This document shows positions 47,355-59,311 of a DNA stretch of 64,000 nt, in pieces. A program made the translations under genes and the position numbers. This DNA comes from Fusarium oxysporum f. sp. lycopersici 4287 (Eukaryota > Ascomycota > Sordariomycetes > Hypocreales > Nectriaceae). How positions within the stretch are numbered: position 1 is the stretch's first letter; each line of letters begins with the position of its first letter. The stretch is taken from NCBI RefSeq assembly GCF_000149955.1, contig NC_030987.1:2323236-2387235 (forward strand), in the 5' to 3' direction. Below the pieces are notes generated by a model. That model was not told the DNA's origin. It made no database searches and saw nothing but the letters and a program-made list of their open reading frames with translations.

Positions 47355-50300
47355 TTAGATGCTCGCTCGTCTTGGTGCCATTGTACGTCTCAACGCCTTC
47401 TTGGCCTCCGTCTCTTCTACTAAAGGCAAGACTCCTTGCTCTTTCATCTTGTTAAAAAACTCCTGCCCATACTTGTAACCCAGTTGGTACAATTCATCGA
47501 ATTTGTGGAAGTCAAGAGTTCCATAGTCATCGATTGGTGGACGCATGTAAATGCATCCAGCCATCGTTTTTGCACGTTCCAAAGCATCAACACTCGACAC
47601 ATATGCCAGTCGTCCTTGAATCTCCGCAAGAGTTGGCGGGTTCGGGTGTGACGAAAATGGATTCCATCGGTTCACAAAAGCCCATGCACCAGAAAGTGAA
47701 TCACCATACGTTTGCGGCGTGTCATCGTCCAAAGCACCTACATCAATGGCAAAAATTATGTCAACTCCGAGACCCTTCATGTGCGACACGGTCAAATTGT
47801 CAATGTAGCCGCCATCCAGTAGCATACTGCCCTCATCGCACAGAGGTGGGAGTAACCCCGCAAGGGACATGGACGCTCTGATGTATCTCCACGCGTACCC
47901 ACTGGTGTGGAATTCCGCTCGACTCTTACTGATATTGGTTGTGTTGCAGTAATATTCGAGCCAGAAATCTTCCATCTGCGTATCGCCTAAAGCCTTGAAG
48001 ATACCACGGTTGAACTCGTGTCCTGTGGTGTAAGATGCAGAGGGATACGTCAGATCAAGAGCAAACCGCCATAGACTGGCCATTCGCCCAGCAAATTTCT
48101 TGGCAAACCCAAACATAGGCACAACATCAGCATGCCTGGCGTACAGAGCGCCAACAAAAGCACCGATCGAAGTTCCTCCAACGAGATCAATAGGAATTCC
48201 GGCTTCTTCCATGGCTCGGATGATACCAATTTGAGTGATGCCTCGAGCACCGCCTCCGCCAAGAACAAGTCCAATGGATTTGCCACATAGTCGTCGTGCC
48301 AGGCGATGAAAATCGCCCTTATAAGGAGAATCAGGTGAGTAGTATGGCGTGTGGTGCACCTTGCGAGACGTGTATTTTTGAATTTCGGCCTGTAAGACCT
48401 GAACACGTTCTTTGAGTGCTTGACCAAGTTTCTTGGGGGCATGGACTGGCATCTCGTTTGTTCTGAAAGCCATTTGAATATGGCAGTGGCCACCATTGAT
48501 CCACATACGGTTTTGCAACCAAGCTCGAGTCAGCCCAGGTCGTGAATAACGCTCAGCATGAAGTAAAACCAAAACTTTTCTGGCGGTAGATTTCATGCCA
48601 AGCATAAAGCGTTCGTATTCGCCAATAGCTGGTGATCCTTCGGCAAGACCAACCAAAAGGATGCTGTCAGCTTGCGTGATACAAGTCTGTGTCCATGGCG
48701 AGTTGACGTTCGTATCTAGAGCCAATATGTTAGCTCGAGGCTCCCGTCTGAAAGTCCAGAAAGTATGTTGTAACGGGAATAAGTCAGGAAAAAATTAGAG
48801 TTAATAGAACCAACATCGGCTTTGCCTCTGGAGTCTATGTGTGATATTATCATCATAAAAGGAATGGCTAAAGAAAGAACGCAAGTTATTGCTTACCTGC
48901 AACATAGACAACCAGGCCGTACTTCTCTTCCAGATCGGCAAGATATTGAGAAAGCCTGAGCTTTCCCATCTTGTTGAAAGCATGCTTGCCAAGATGGTTA
49001 AGAATGGCAGCCTGGTTGAGGGATGTGGCCCCATTAGCTGGGCCGACTTGCGCCAGGGCATTCATGAGGCGGTTTCCAAACTCGACAACAGGTACACCTG
49101 CGGTAACAGGCAAAATCGCTACAGTTCGTAGATTCATATTGGACTTGCGCATCAAAGTTTTTGGGTTGGTGCTGGCATCCTTGTACGAGAACTTGGAGGT
49201 CTCATCAACGATTGCCCTCATCCGTGATGCAATGATCTTTGAAATCTTGATGGTGATATTCGGGTGCTCCTGTGCCAAGCTGTTGAAGAGTGTTCGGGGG
49301 AATTTCACCAACTCCGTATCTCGAATAGCGTGCAGAGTCCCTGGACGGGCAGTTTCTGTAAGCACCTCCAGCTCACCGACACTGTCACCTTGTCCGAATT
49401 CGGCCAGAGCCGTTACGCCGCCACTGCCGCCCTTTCGCTCCTGAACCAAACGAAGGCGACCGTTCAGGACGATATAAATCGCCTCACTTTCATCACCTTC
49501 GTGAAATAGCACCTGCCCTGCGTTGACTTGAACCCATTCCAGAGCAAAGTCAATATGTAAAATCAGGCGGGGCAAGATGTTGGTCAGCCTCTTGGCCATA
49601 GTGAGAAGAACAATCGGATAGCGGTCAACGATCCGCTCCAGCGAAGCGCGAGGCAAGAAGCCTACATAGACATCCGTCTTTGCAACAACATCGATGAAAG
49701 ACCGGTATGAAGACACACTTCCGATGTAACCAGCAAGTCCACCAGGTTTGACCAAGGCAATGCTGCGACGAGGCTTCTTCGATGTTGATTGCTGCGTCTC
49801 AGCCTGATCTCTTGCAGCTTCGGTGCGAGCCAGATTGGGAAAAGAACCCATTTCAGAAGGATCTGGGGATGGAGGAGCTGGCTGAGATGAACCAAATCCA
49901 TTAGATTGTAAGATGTTGTGAGCATCTGCCTCACCAGTCGTACCAATGTCCAAGAATCCATCGACGACATAGTACAAACCAGGGTTTCGTTCTCCTTGCT
50001 CTACAAGAACAGAGCCTTTGGGGAAGAAGACGATCTCAACCTCATCCTTCATGTCGCTCGCAAGGCCCTGAGCGCTCACAGAAGCATGCAAAGCGGTTCC
50101 TCCAGAAGTCACCGACTCAGTCTCGCCGTCAACAGAGCCATCGTAAGGAGGCATGAAACCGAATGCGTTGTTTTGGCTGTAAAACTTTGATCGTCGATGG
50201 TCGAACGACACCAATCTGGGAGAGCCTTCCATGGACTCGGGCTCGCGGGACGCACTCCCATTGGCATCAAGCCCAAGTGACTTAAACATGCACTCCAAAA

Positions 50301-52151
50301 TAGAAGCACGGAAGAGATTGTCTTCATCCACAGTTTCTCGTGGATCCATCGTCATGCGACCAAGCCTCCTTGAATCAAAGGGATCATTGAAAAATCTATC
50401 ATCCTTTGGATTCGCGCCCTGGTGTCTCATCGAGGCCCCGGACACGGATCGTTGATCCGCCGGTGAGATACGCGAAGTCCCTCGAGCTAACTGGATATTA
50501 GACAGCAGATCTCCAGGGCTCGGAGTATGGGGAGAAGTTCTTTCGCGAGGTGGTGCAATGGTGCTTGTGACAACCGAAGTCGTCCGCAGTTTGGTCATTG
50601 ATTGCAGCATAGCCTCTTTCCGAAGAGTTGTGCTTGACCTTCGCCGATGAGTTGAGGCCGAGTTGTGCAGTGCAATACCCTTCGTGTCATCATCTTCGTC
50701 TGTACGTTCCCTCTCACGCTTGAACTTCTCCTTGAGGCGTTCTAGAGCATCACCCCGCAGAATATTGGGGAGCTGGCAAACCGTATACTTGATCATACTT
50801 TTCTCTGTCTGCAGTACTTCGCTAGTCAAGCCGAGATAGTTGAATGCTTGCGCAAGCGTGACTCTTTGGAATCTTGAGAGAATAACATGGACAATGTGTG
50901 CGGTTGCCTTTGGGTAGATCTTGATGAGCCTTCTAAATGCACTTGCTGGGATAATGGCAATTGTTGTATCAACCGTAGCACGAGCGATGATGTCTGGGTG
51001 AGCCGAGCCAGATGTTGCCCTTGTTGGCAAGGGCGGCCTAGTAGGTGGAGGTGTATCGCCATCCAGTGACATGGCAGGAATCGCAGCCTGATCAGTTTCC
51101 AAGCCAGAAACACCAAGACCTTCGGGTTTCTTCTCATCCGCCTCCATATCATTCCGGGACTGAGGTGTGCCCGGCATGGACATGTTGACATCCGAAGGAA
51201 CACGTCGAAGATGAGGCTTCTCGAAGGTCGGGTGTCTAAGGCCGCTGCTTTTGGCAGGATGCAAAGAAGAGTCCTCCTGATCATCGTTAGGCCGTAGCCT
51301 AACATCCTCTGTGAACAAAGACATGATGGAGAACAAGGATGACATAGGTGCACCATTCCGAACTTCTGTCAGAAGCTGGTATGTCTGTTGACCAGGAGCG
51401 ATATCGTCCTCATCTGACGAGTCCAGGTCAAGACGTCCCCGAGAGGCTGCTGCTGCGCGCGGGCTCCGGTTTGATTTAACAAAGATCTCTACCAAACCAT
51501 CGACGACGATACAGAAGCCTTTTTCTTCTTCGAGGTTGATGGTCTCGCCAGCAATGAGCTTCCTCGTTTGCATGCTTCGAGTCAACTCATGGAAGACGGG
51601 CCGTTCCAGGTAACCGAAGATCTTGATAGCACTCAAGAACTCATCTAGGTAGTTTGCCAACCCAGACTTAGTACCACCTTCGTGAGTGTCTGGAAAGAGA
51701 TCGATGTCCGGTTCTTTGCGCTGTGGCTCTGGAGGCAGACGGGAGTACATGTTCAGGATGCGATACCTGACAACCCAACTGACGGCCGACACGACCGCTG
51801 CCATGATAAACATCCTATAGGAATGTTAGCGTTACGAAGCGAAAGAGATTATTGGCCAACATACAGTGTAGTAGCGTTCATGGTGACAGTCCAGCTTGTA
51901 GAGAACAAGTGGAATAAAAAGGAAGGGACATTGATAGTCGCAATTCGAATGACCCAATATAGAATTGTGGAAGTGATGTGAAGAAGAAACCATATCAGCC
52001 ACCCAAAGAGGCCAAACCATGTGTAAGGCTCATGGGCGGTGACAGCAGGCATGGTGCTCACGATAGAGGGAGAGGAGCTGCTGAGGGCATAGGCGACAGT
52101 CTCAGCGACGTCGCCGGCCATTTGGGCGGCATTTGATGGATCAGATGCCAT
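47355..52151 (-). CDS. NTE1: Lysophospholipase NTE1 (patatin-like phospholipase)
   Basis: Three exons, 52151-51865, 51814-48897 and 48715-47355, encode 1521 residues, the usual fungal NTE1 length. Two N-terminal membrane helices ([18 protein letters not shown] and the [14 protein letters not shown] region) are followed by cyclic-nucleotide-binding-like domains near residues 160-300, 690-830 and 870-990, with low-complexity Ser-rich sequence between them. The patatin domain has the oxyanion motif GGGGARG (~1221), the nucleophile in GTSIG (Ser ~1251) and DGG (Asp ~1369). It deacylates lysophosphatidylcholine and phosphatidylcholine at the ER. The 181-nt second intron splits the GAT codon of [10 protein letters not shown]. 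It is divergent from GPN2, with 519 bp between start codons. Confidence 0.97.
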
Positions 52152-52670
52152 GGCTGGTTATGAGGCTGCTGCGCATCATACCGTAGCATCCTGTAGAAAA
52201 AAAGAGCCGCGTGGAAGCGGAGGGAGAGTTTTGGAGCAAGGAAGAAAATTGGAGGTAGAGGTTTTATGAACATGGGAAAGGAAAAAAGAGCGTGGCTGCT
52301 TCTGCGCGTGCAAGCTTTTAGCTTGTGATCGGGTGCGGAGCTACAGGGGAGCTCAGGTGCCGAGGATTGGCCGATTAAGGATCCACCCCACTGAGAGACG
52401 GTGGGTGAGCCGCTGAATTTGTTCCGCGTGGGCAGGTAGTGGAGGGGCTACCCGTTGGTGCCATCACCTTGTGCATCTGCTTGGATAAGCCATCACTAAG
52501 TTATTTATTCTTCTTCTCGATAAAGCGATCGCGATCCCCAGATCGATTTATTTGGTGCAGGAAACAGACGGTAAAAGCCTGTTTTGTCTCGTGCCAAGCT
52601 GCCACATCCCACAGCTACATCTCACATGATCATGCACTCTTGAGCTCGGCACCCTACGATAGCCTCTCAG

Positions 52671-53828
52671 ATGCCCTTTGCGCAACTCGTCGTCGGCAGC
52701 CCAGGCTCTGGAAAGAGTACCTACTGCGATGGCAGTAAGTTTCGCAAAATACTGAATCTCCCTGTATCTGTATACTGACCGATATAGTGCACCAGTTCCT
52801 GGGCGCCATCGGGCGAGCCTGTTCAGTCGTAAATCTCGATCCTGCCAATGACCATACAAACTACCCTGCGGCACTCGATATTCGCAACCTAGTTAAACTC
52901 GAAGAAATTATGAAAGATGACAAGCTGGGACCTAATGGCGGCATTTTATATGCCCTTGAAGAATTGGAACATAACTTTGAGTGGTTGGAAGAGGGACTGA
53001 AAGAATTCAGTGAAGACTACGTTCTGTTCGACTGCCCAGGACAGGTGGAACTATACACACACCACAACTCCCTACGGAATATCTTCTACAAACTCCAGAA
53101 GATTGGATATAGGGTTGGTAACTTCCCTCTATGGAAACGTAGTGACTGACCGTTTATAGCTCGTCTGCGTCCACCTCTCGGATTCTTTCTGCCTAACGCA
53201 ACCCTCGCTATACGTATCGAACGTCCTCCTTTCCCTCCGAGCCATGATCCAGATGGACATGCCGCATATAAACATCCTCTCAAAGATCGACAAAGTCTCC
53301 GAGTATGACGAGCTCCCGTTCAACCTCGACTATTACACAGACGTAGACGACTTGACATATTTAACGCCCCATCTCGAATCAGAATCGCCCGCTTTGAGGA
53401 GCGAAAAGTTTGGCAAGCTCAACGAGGCTATCGCAAATCTGATCGAGAGCTACGGCCTGGTGCGTTACGAGGTTCTGGCCGTCGAAAATAAGAAAAGCAT
53501 GATGCACATTCTTCGTGTCATTGATCGTGCCGGTGGATACGTCTTTGGCGGTGCTGAAGGTGCCAATGACACGGTGTGGGCGGTCGCCATGAGGAGTGAG
53601 TCGTCTATGCTAGAGGTGCAGGATATCCAGGAGCGCTGGATTGATCAAAAGGTTGAATATGACCAAATGGAGCGTGAGGCGGAGGAGGAGCAGGCTCGCA
53701 TCCAAGAAGAACAAGCCATGGAGTTGGATCAAAGTGAACCATTTGCTCCAGCAGGCGGAATGGACCCCGACTTTGGAGATATGACAGTTCCAAAGGACAG
53801 TGGAATCAAGGTAGTTAGAAAGAAATGA
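52671..53828 (+). CDS. GPN2: GPN-loop GTPase 2
   Basis: Three exons, 52671-52734, 52788-53113 and 53160-53828, encode 352 residues. The P-loop GSPGSGKST is at residues 9-17, NLDPAND near 37-43, the diagnostic GPN insert (LGPNGG, residues 68-73) and DCPGQVE as Walker B/G3. SKID provides base recognition. GPN proteins assist assembly and nuclear import of RNA polymerase II. The MPFAQ start and overall alignment favour GPN2 over GPN1 or GPN3. The second intron has a GTTGGT donor. The acidic, Gln/Glu-rich tail is typical. It converges on Pop5. Confidence 0.94.
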
Positions 53829-53838
53829 TACCCGTTCA

Positions 53839-54423
53839 TCAATCCGCATCATCCATTTCTTCATCACTCGACGCGTCGTTGACGTCCAGAACCATTTCGT
53901 CCTGATGACGCAGTGAAATGCCGAGAGAAGACTGGGAGTCCGTATCTTCCTTTGCAGCAAGGATGAGTCTCTTGGCCTGACGAATAGCTTCTTCCTCAGC
54001 TTTGCGAATTGTCCCACTGACGCGTACGACGCGAAAGATACACGGCCTTCCGTCTTTGACGGGAACGTGATCCATAAAGGTCAATGTTGACCAGAGCATT
54101 TGATAGTGAGCTCTTGAACATCGTAGGATGAAAGTTGAGGTTGCTAGGGACAAATATTTTACTAGACATGTCAGGAATGCGAAGCGGTTCAATTTTACCA
54201 TCCAATACTCACCTGAGCAGCTCATTAAAGCTCCAGATCCACAGTCGCCATAAAGTGACGCGACTTCAGCTCTGATACCCCTGATAAGTGCACCAGGAGT
54301 GAGCTTTTCGATGGTTGGTTGGTGATTAAGAACAAAGTCTGGCAAATCTGATTTTGCAGCCTTTGCAGGGTCTGGCAGGTAAACAATGTTGACAAGGAGA
54401 TACCTTTCCTTTATGCGCACCAT
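53839..54423 (-). CDS. POP5: RNase P/MRP protein subunit Pop5
   Basis: Two exons, 54423-54213 and 54161-53839, encode 177 residues. The start MVRIKERYLL and the block KYLSLATSTFILRCSRAHY, then LWSTLTFMDHVPV and the later VSGTIRKAEEEA, match Pop5 of the RNase P and RNase MRP ribonucleoproteins, which mature tRNA and rRNA. The acidic C-terminus (DASSDEEMDDAD) is also seen in the family. The 51-nt intron is a multiple of three and has no stop, so retention would add 17 residues without breaking the frame. An in-frame upstream Met at 54648 would add 75 residues of non-conserved sequence and is not used. The stop lies 10 bp from that of GPN2. Confidence 0.92.
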   Translation of the reverse strand: MVRIKERYLLVNIVYLPDPAKAAKSDLPDFVLNHQPTIEKLTPGALIRGIRAEVASLYGDCGSGALMSCSGEYWMVKLNRFAFLTCLVKYLSLATSTFILRCSRAHYQMLWSTLTFMDHVPVKDGRPCIFRVVRVSGTIRKAEEEAIRQAKRLILAAKEDTDSQSSLGISLRHQDEMVLDVNDASSDEEMDDAD

Positions 54424-54756
54424 TTTGAGGAAGCGGCGGTGAAAGATCGAGTGATGATGTTGTAGATGTTGGCGAATAAAAGAAGTTGAACAAAGGCTTG
54501 TGACTGAAGAAGTCGACTTGCATCTCCGTGGAAGTTTAGCGGCTTCGGGGTCTGCCCCACCAAGACCGGGGCGGTCCAGCGGGGCCGTAGACGAGGGAGC
54601 TTCCCCGCCGTCATCGGTTGATGAACTCAAATTATTATATATGCTCATTTCTCCCTGCAGGAAGCTGTATCTTTTGATAACTATACACCGGTACTGACAT
54701 TGGTATTTAATGAGACGGAGTTCTTCAGAAATTGTTACTCATTTCGCGTAAAAACC

Positions 54757-56878
54757 ATGGCTTCCGGTCCCTTGAAGGCGGCGCTTCTTATCGTCTCGAC
54801 GACAGCAGCCAAAGACGCTTCTGCTGATGCTTCAGGGCCTATACTCACCCAAGTACTGAAAGATGAAGGTGATGGGAAGTGGGAAATTCACGATACAAAG
54901 ATTGTCTCGGATGATGTGCTCGCTATCCAACGACAGATAACTACCTGGACCGACAGTCCTGATAGTGTCAACCTCGTTGTGACTACTGGCGGAACTGGTT
55001 TTGCTACTGGAGACTCTACCCCAGAAGTAAGCAGTCTATAGAGGCCTTTTATGAAACATTGAGGGCTAATAGCATCTAGGCAGTGACTCCCTTACTTCAT
55101 AAGCAAGCCCCAGGCCTCGTTCATGGCATGTTAGCAGCGTCTCTCACAGTCACGCCCTGTAAGCGATATCGCTTCCAATATCGTATCAGATAGTCCTAAC
55201 AAGATCGATAGTTGCAATGATGTCACGTCCAGCAGCAGGAGTCCGCAACTCGTCCATCATTGTGACCTTACCTGGCTCACCTAAAGGCGCAAAGGAGAAC
55301 CTCCAAGCCATCGTTAAGACACTACCCCATGCCTGTATCCAGGCTGCAGGTGGCAATTCCAGAGCTATTCACTCTGGTGGAATAAAAAAATTGGAAGCTG
55401 AAGCAGGCCTCACAGGTGGAGAGACTCATTCTACAGCTGCTGGTGGATGCGGTCATCATCACCACGGCCATGGTCATGGCCATGGTCACGGTCACGGGCA
55501 TGGAAATCTCGTGAGACATACAAAGCCCGGCACTACCCTCTCAAATGATCCTGCGCTTGGCCCTTCTCGTAGATACCGGGAATCGCCCTACCCCATGCTG
55601 CCAGTCGAAGAAGCCCTGTCATTGATCGAAGAGCATACCCCTGAACCGGAGGTTATCTCAGCACCAGTTAATCAGTCCATTATCAACTCAGTTTTGGCCG
55701 AGGACGTCAAGGCCAGGGAGAATGTTCCGGCCTTCCGCGCCAGTATCGTGGATGGCTACGCAGTTGTGGCCCCTAAGGATGGCCAGCTGAAGGGCGTCTT
55801 CCCGGTAACAGCCATCTCTCATGCTTCACCTGGTGAGATCGGGGCTCTGAACGAGGGCGAGCTGGCTAGAATCACCACAGGAGCCCCTCTGCCTCCTGGT
55901 GCCACGACTGTTGTTATGGTCGAGGACACTATCCTCAAAACAATGTCAGAGGATGGTAAAGAGGAGAAGGAAGTTGAAATTCAGGTCGATGGGGTGAAGG
56001 AGGGCGAGAACATCCGCGAAGTTGGCAGTGATGTCCAACAAGGCACTGTCATTCTCAACAAAGGAGAGACTATCAGCGGAGTGGGCGGTGAGATTGGTCT
56101 TCTCGCTTCTGTAGGAGTGTCAGAGGCAAAGGTTTACCGTCGCCCTGTGGTAGCCGTGCTATCCACTGGCGATGAGATCGTCGAGTACAACCGCCCGGGT
56201 GATCTGAAACTTGGCGAAGTCCGCGACACCAACCGAATTACTCTCATGTCCGCAGCGAGAGAATGGGGCTATGAAGTTGTCGATCTCGGTATTGCCAGTG
56301 ACAAGCCAGGCACTTTGGAGGAGACGCTCCGTGACGGATTCAGACATGCAGATCTCCTCATCACCACTGGTGGTGTCTCTATGGGCGAGCTCGATCTTCT
56401 TAAGCCAACGATTGAGCGTTCTCTTGGCGGCACTATTCATTTCGGGCGTGTTGCTATGAAGCCTGGAAAACCAACCACCTTTGCCACAGTTCCTGTCAAG
56501 GATAATTCGGGCCAACGTGTTACCAAGACCATCTTCTCACTTCCTGGCAACCCAGCGTCGGCTCTGGTTACTTTCCATTTGTTTGTGCTCCCTTCGCTGC
56601 ACAAGCTGTCTGGCGCCTCGACCAAGGGCCTCCCAAGGGTACCTGCTGTCATCTCGCACGATTTCCCCTTAGACCCTAGACCCGAGTATCATCGAGCTGT
56701 GGTCACGGTTGGAAAGGATGGGCTTCTCTCAGCTACAAGTACTGGAGGACAACGCAGCTCCAAGGTTGGAAGCTTGAGGTCAGCCAACGCTTTGGTCATT
56801 TTGCCTAGTGGAAAAGGAAAACTGGAGAAGGGGTCAAAGGTTGAGGTTTTGCTATTGAGCGCTGTGCAAGCTGCTTAG
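54757..56878 (+). CDS. Gephyrin-like molybdenum cofactor synthesis protein (MogA-MoeA fusion)
   Basis: Three exons, 54757-55026, 55080-55158 and 55212-56878, encode 671 residues. The N-terminal MogA/Cnx1G-type domain (TTGGTGFATGDSTPEA near residue 77, then LPGSPKGAKENL) adenylylates molybdopterin. The C-terminal MoeA/Cnx1E-type domain, from residue ~238, inserts molybdate; it shows FRASIVDGYAV, TGAPLPPGA, STGDEIVE, TTGGVSMGELD, FGRVAMKPGKPT and LPGNPASA. This is cnxE of Aspergillus / nit-9 of Neurospora, with the G domain before the E domain as in gephyrin and opposite to plant Cnx1. The linker carries ten His within residues 198-214 (alternating Gly-His), a possible metal-binding stretch. 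Divergent from Pop5 over 333 bp. Confidence 0.95.
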
Positions 56879-57188
56879 AAGTCGGTCCAAGTCCCAGTAA
56901 TGAGCTGCAGCCAAATATACAATGCACACCCCTGCATAAAAAAAAAACTAATCTTGAGTAACATATAATTCAAATCTCATCGTGATGTACACTTCCACCT
57001 CCATATAATACTGGTACTGGTACAGGTACAGCCAAAATACGTCCTCCCAAGCCAATCTTCCAAACGCCTGACCAAATATTATTGGCGCAATGCATGCACG
57101 CGCTCCGTCTCTTTTGAACACACAAGGTGATGTCGCCGGTAAACCCGTTGGACTTCATGATGTCTAAGGTAATGGATAGGGGACGGAC
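56879..57188. other. Convergent 3' region of the MoCo gene and VMA16
   Basis: About 310 bp with a short A run near 56938 and no gene. Confidence 0.5.
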
Positions 57189-57988
57189 TTATTTCTTCTC
57201 GCCGAAGGCAGGGGCCTTGCTAGAGACTAGAAGACCAATGATCAGACCGAACAAGCCAAGCACTGAGCTGAAAATCTCGATGACAAGAATCTTGACGAAG
57301 CTAGAGACGTGTAAGTAGTTGGTCTAAGTTATGATGATTTTAGATATATGACGTACAGTGAAGGATCGGCAGCATCGGCCAGAGCAGCTCCGCTACCGTT
57401 GATTCCAACGGCAACACCGCAGACAAGGTTGCACATGCCGACGGTAATACCAGACCAGAAGAGGGCATATCCAGTGTAGTAGGAGTTGGCGGAGTAGAGC
57501 TCGGCTCCAGAGACGTTCTCGACTTTTTGCGAGAAGACGATAGCCATGATGACGCCGTAAATGGCGACAACTTCACAGAAGATAATGGAAATCAAGTTCT
57601 TGGTTCGGATGCGAGGGGCCTTAACACCACCTCCGAGAATCGACGAGCCGGTAATGAAGATGCCCCTGGAAACAATGCGTCAGAGCTGTGATATAAAGAT
57701 TGTTGGCTGAGGGTATACGCACCATGCAGCGCCGACAACAGAGAGACCGATACAAAGCGCGATTCCTAGCGTCGCCCATGTATAAGGCGAAACTGATTCG
57801 AGAAAACCGCCGATATCGAAGGACTCGCCACTTCCGGTGAAGAGCATGTCTATACGACAGCATCATAGTCAGTAAAAATCACAATGGAGCCTCCAAGTAT
57901 CAACGCCTATAGGGAACGGGTTTCGCGTACAAGCTCCAACGATGGTCAAGAACGACCCAATGCCGCCCACTCCATAGTATAGACTCAT
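57189..57988 (-). CDS. VMA16: V-type proton ATPase subunit c'' (Vma16)
   Basis: Four exons, 57988-57931, 57849-57723, 57665-57357 and 57300-57189, encode 201 residues with five hydrophobic helices. The family signature is [26 protein letters not shown] followed by [14 protein letters not shown]; the proton-carrying glutamate lies in FCEVVAIYG (Glu ~93). The C-terminal half ([16 protein letters not shown], then [19 protein letters not shown]) matches c''. It is part of the rotor ring of the vacuolar ATPase. All splices keep the frame (phases 1, 2, 2). A longer N-terminus from 58105 would be polar and non-conserved. Divergent from the TFIIA gene over 356 bp. Confidence 0.96.
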
Positions 57989-58344
57989 TGCGACGGTATT
58001 CGAATTGTTATCTCGGCGATCCAGGGGTTGATGTGTTGGCGATGGTGAGCGTCGAGTCGGATGAAGGTGGCTTATTCTGAGCTTGAAGGAGAGCTCCTGT
58101 TTCAAGGTACCTTGAAGCTGCGATGCGTGTCCAGCACGCAGGCAACTGGAATAACTGGGACCGACGTCACATGATGCGAGGCTGACTGGTGGCTTGTGGC
58201 GCGCTTAGTCATTCCCGCTTTGTACATCCCTCAAGGCAGATGCATCTCATCAACCTTGCCCTTGACAAACTATCAACCACCCAAACCCGAAAATAGGAAT
58301 TCAACGAGCGACTCTTCTCGCGCCCGAACTTCAAAACCGAAATC

Positions 58345-58816
58345 ATGGCTACCGGAGCGCAATCTTTCTATGAGCTGTACCGTCGAAGCAGGTACTGCGC
58401 CATATTGCTATGCGCTGCTATGCGACAGCCTGACTAACATGGTTCACTGCAGCATTGGTCTCGCTTTGACAGATACCCTCGATGATCTCATCAGCGACGA
58501 GCGCATCAACCCTCAGCTTGCCATGAAGATCCTGAGCAATTTCGATCAGGCCATCACCGAGGCTCTTCAGAAGAACGTTAAAGCTAGGCTTCAGTTTAAG
58601 GTGGGCGAATACCTCCGAGCTCGGCGAACGTATTTCGACCACAACTAACCACCTCTCCTACAGGGAAGCCTTGACACCTACCGATTCTGCGACGAAGTCT
58701 GGACCTTTTTGATCAAGAACGTAACCTTTAAAATGGACAATGGGAGTCAATCCGTCACGGCGAACAAGGTCAAGATTGTCAGCTGCAACGCCAAGAAGCC
58801 TGGCGAAGGACAATAA
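58345..58816 (+). CDS. TOA2: TFIIA gamma (small) subunit
   Basis: Three exons, 58345-58391, 58453-58600 and 58664-58816, encode 115 residues, the normal length for the small TFIIA subunit. [20 protein letters not shown] forms the N-terminal four-helix-bundle part; [17 protein letters not shown] and [16 protein letters not shown] follow, the latter in the beta-barrel that contacts TBP and DNA. The C-terminus has [15 protein letters not shown]. Introns of 61 and 63 nt keep the frame. General RNA polymerase II initiation factor in the nucleus. Confidence 0.96.
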
Positions 58817-59311
58817 GTCAACGACTCACGAATGCGCACGATCGAATACGAAGAAAGGGATCTGCAACTTTCATAAATTAGGAAACTACCGAAATTCTGC
58901 TTTTCCAGCATTGGGCGGCGTTTGGAACCTGGCTCTTTACAGTTACAGGACATTGATTTATCGTGGGCAAGAAGTTAAGCACTAGATTCAGTGCTAGGGA
59001 GCTAGACTTGATTTTATGCACAATCAACAGAAGTTTAGTCAAGAATGATATTATATTGCTTTATTTGGACTCTACGTTATTGAAAAGCGAAACAACAGTA
59101 ACATGACGCATATGAATTCACTTCCCCGGATTCTGGTGGTGAGGCTGGTTTCTTAAAACGTCTCTAACCCGGGGCGACTCTGCCTAAGACAGGCGGTCCC
59201 CCACTAAAGGACCACTTCTCAGCCTCTAACAAGGGCGCCAAGTCAATCCATCATCATCATCAGGGGCCCTCCATTCTCACCAACCTAAGAACTCCGAAGA
59301 CTCCGACGACC
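58817..59311. other. Intergenic before the TMEM42-like gene
   Basis: No gene seen. The last 150 bp should hold promoter and leader. Confidence 0.4.

Noticed and set aside
54423..54648. 75-residue N-terminal extension of Pop5
   Set aside because: The extension is not conserved-looking and would extend to within about 110 bp of the divergent MoCo gene start; MVRIKERYLL is the normal family start.
57989..58105. Upstream Met giving a longer Vma16
   Set aside because: The added residues are polar and lie in the leader; the conserved protein begins at the Met at 57988.
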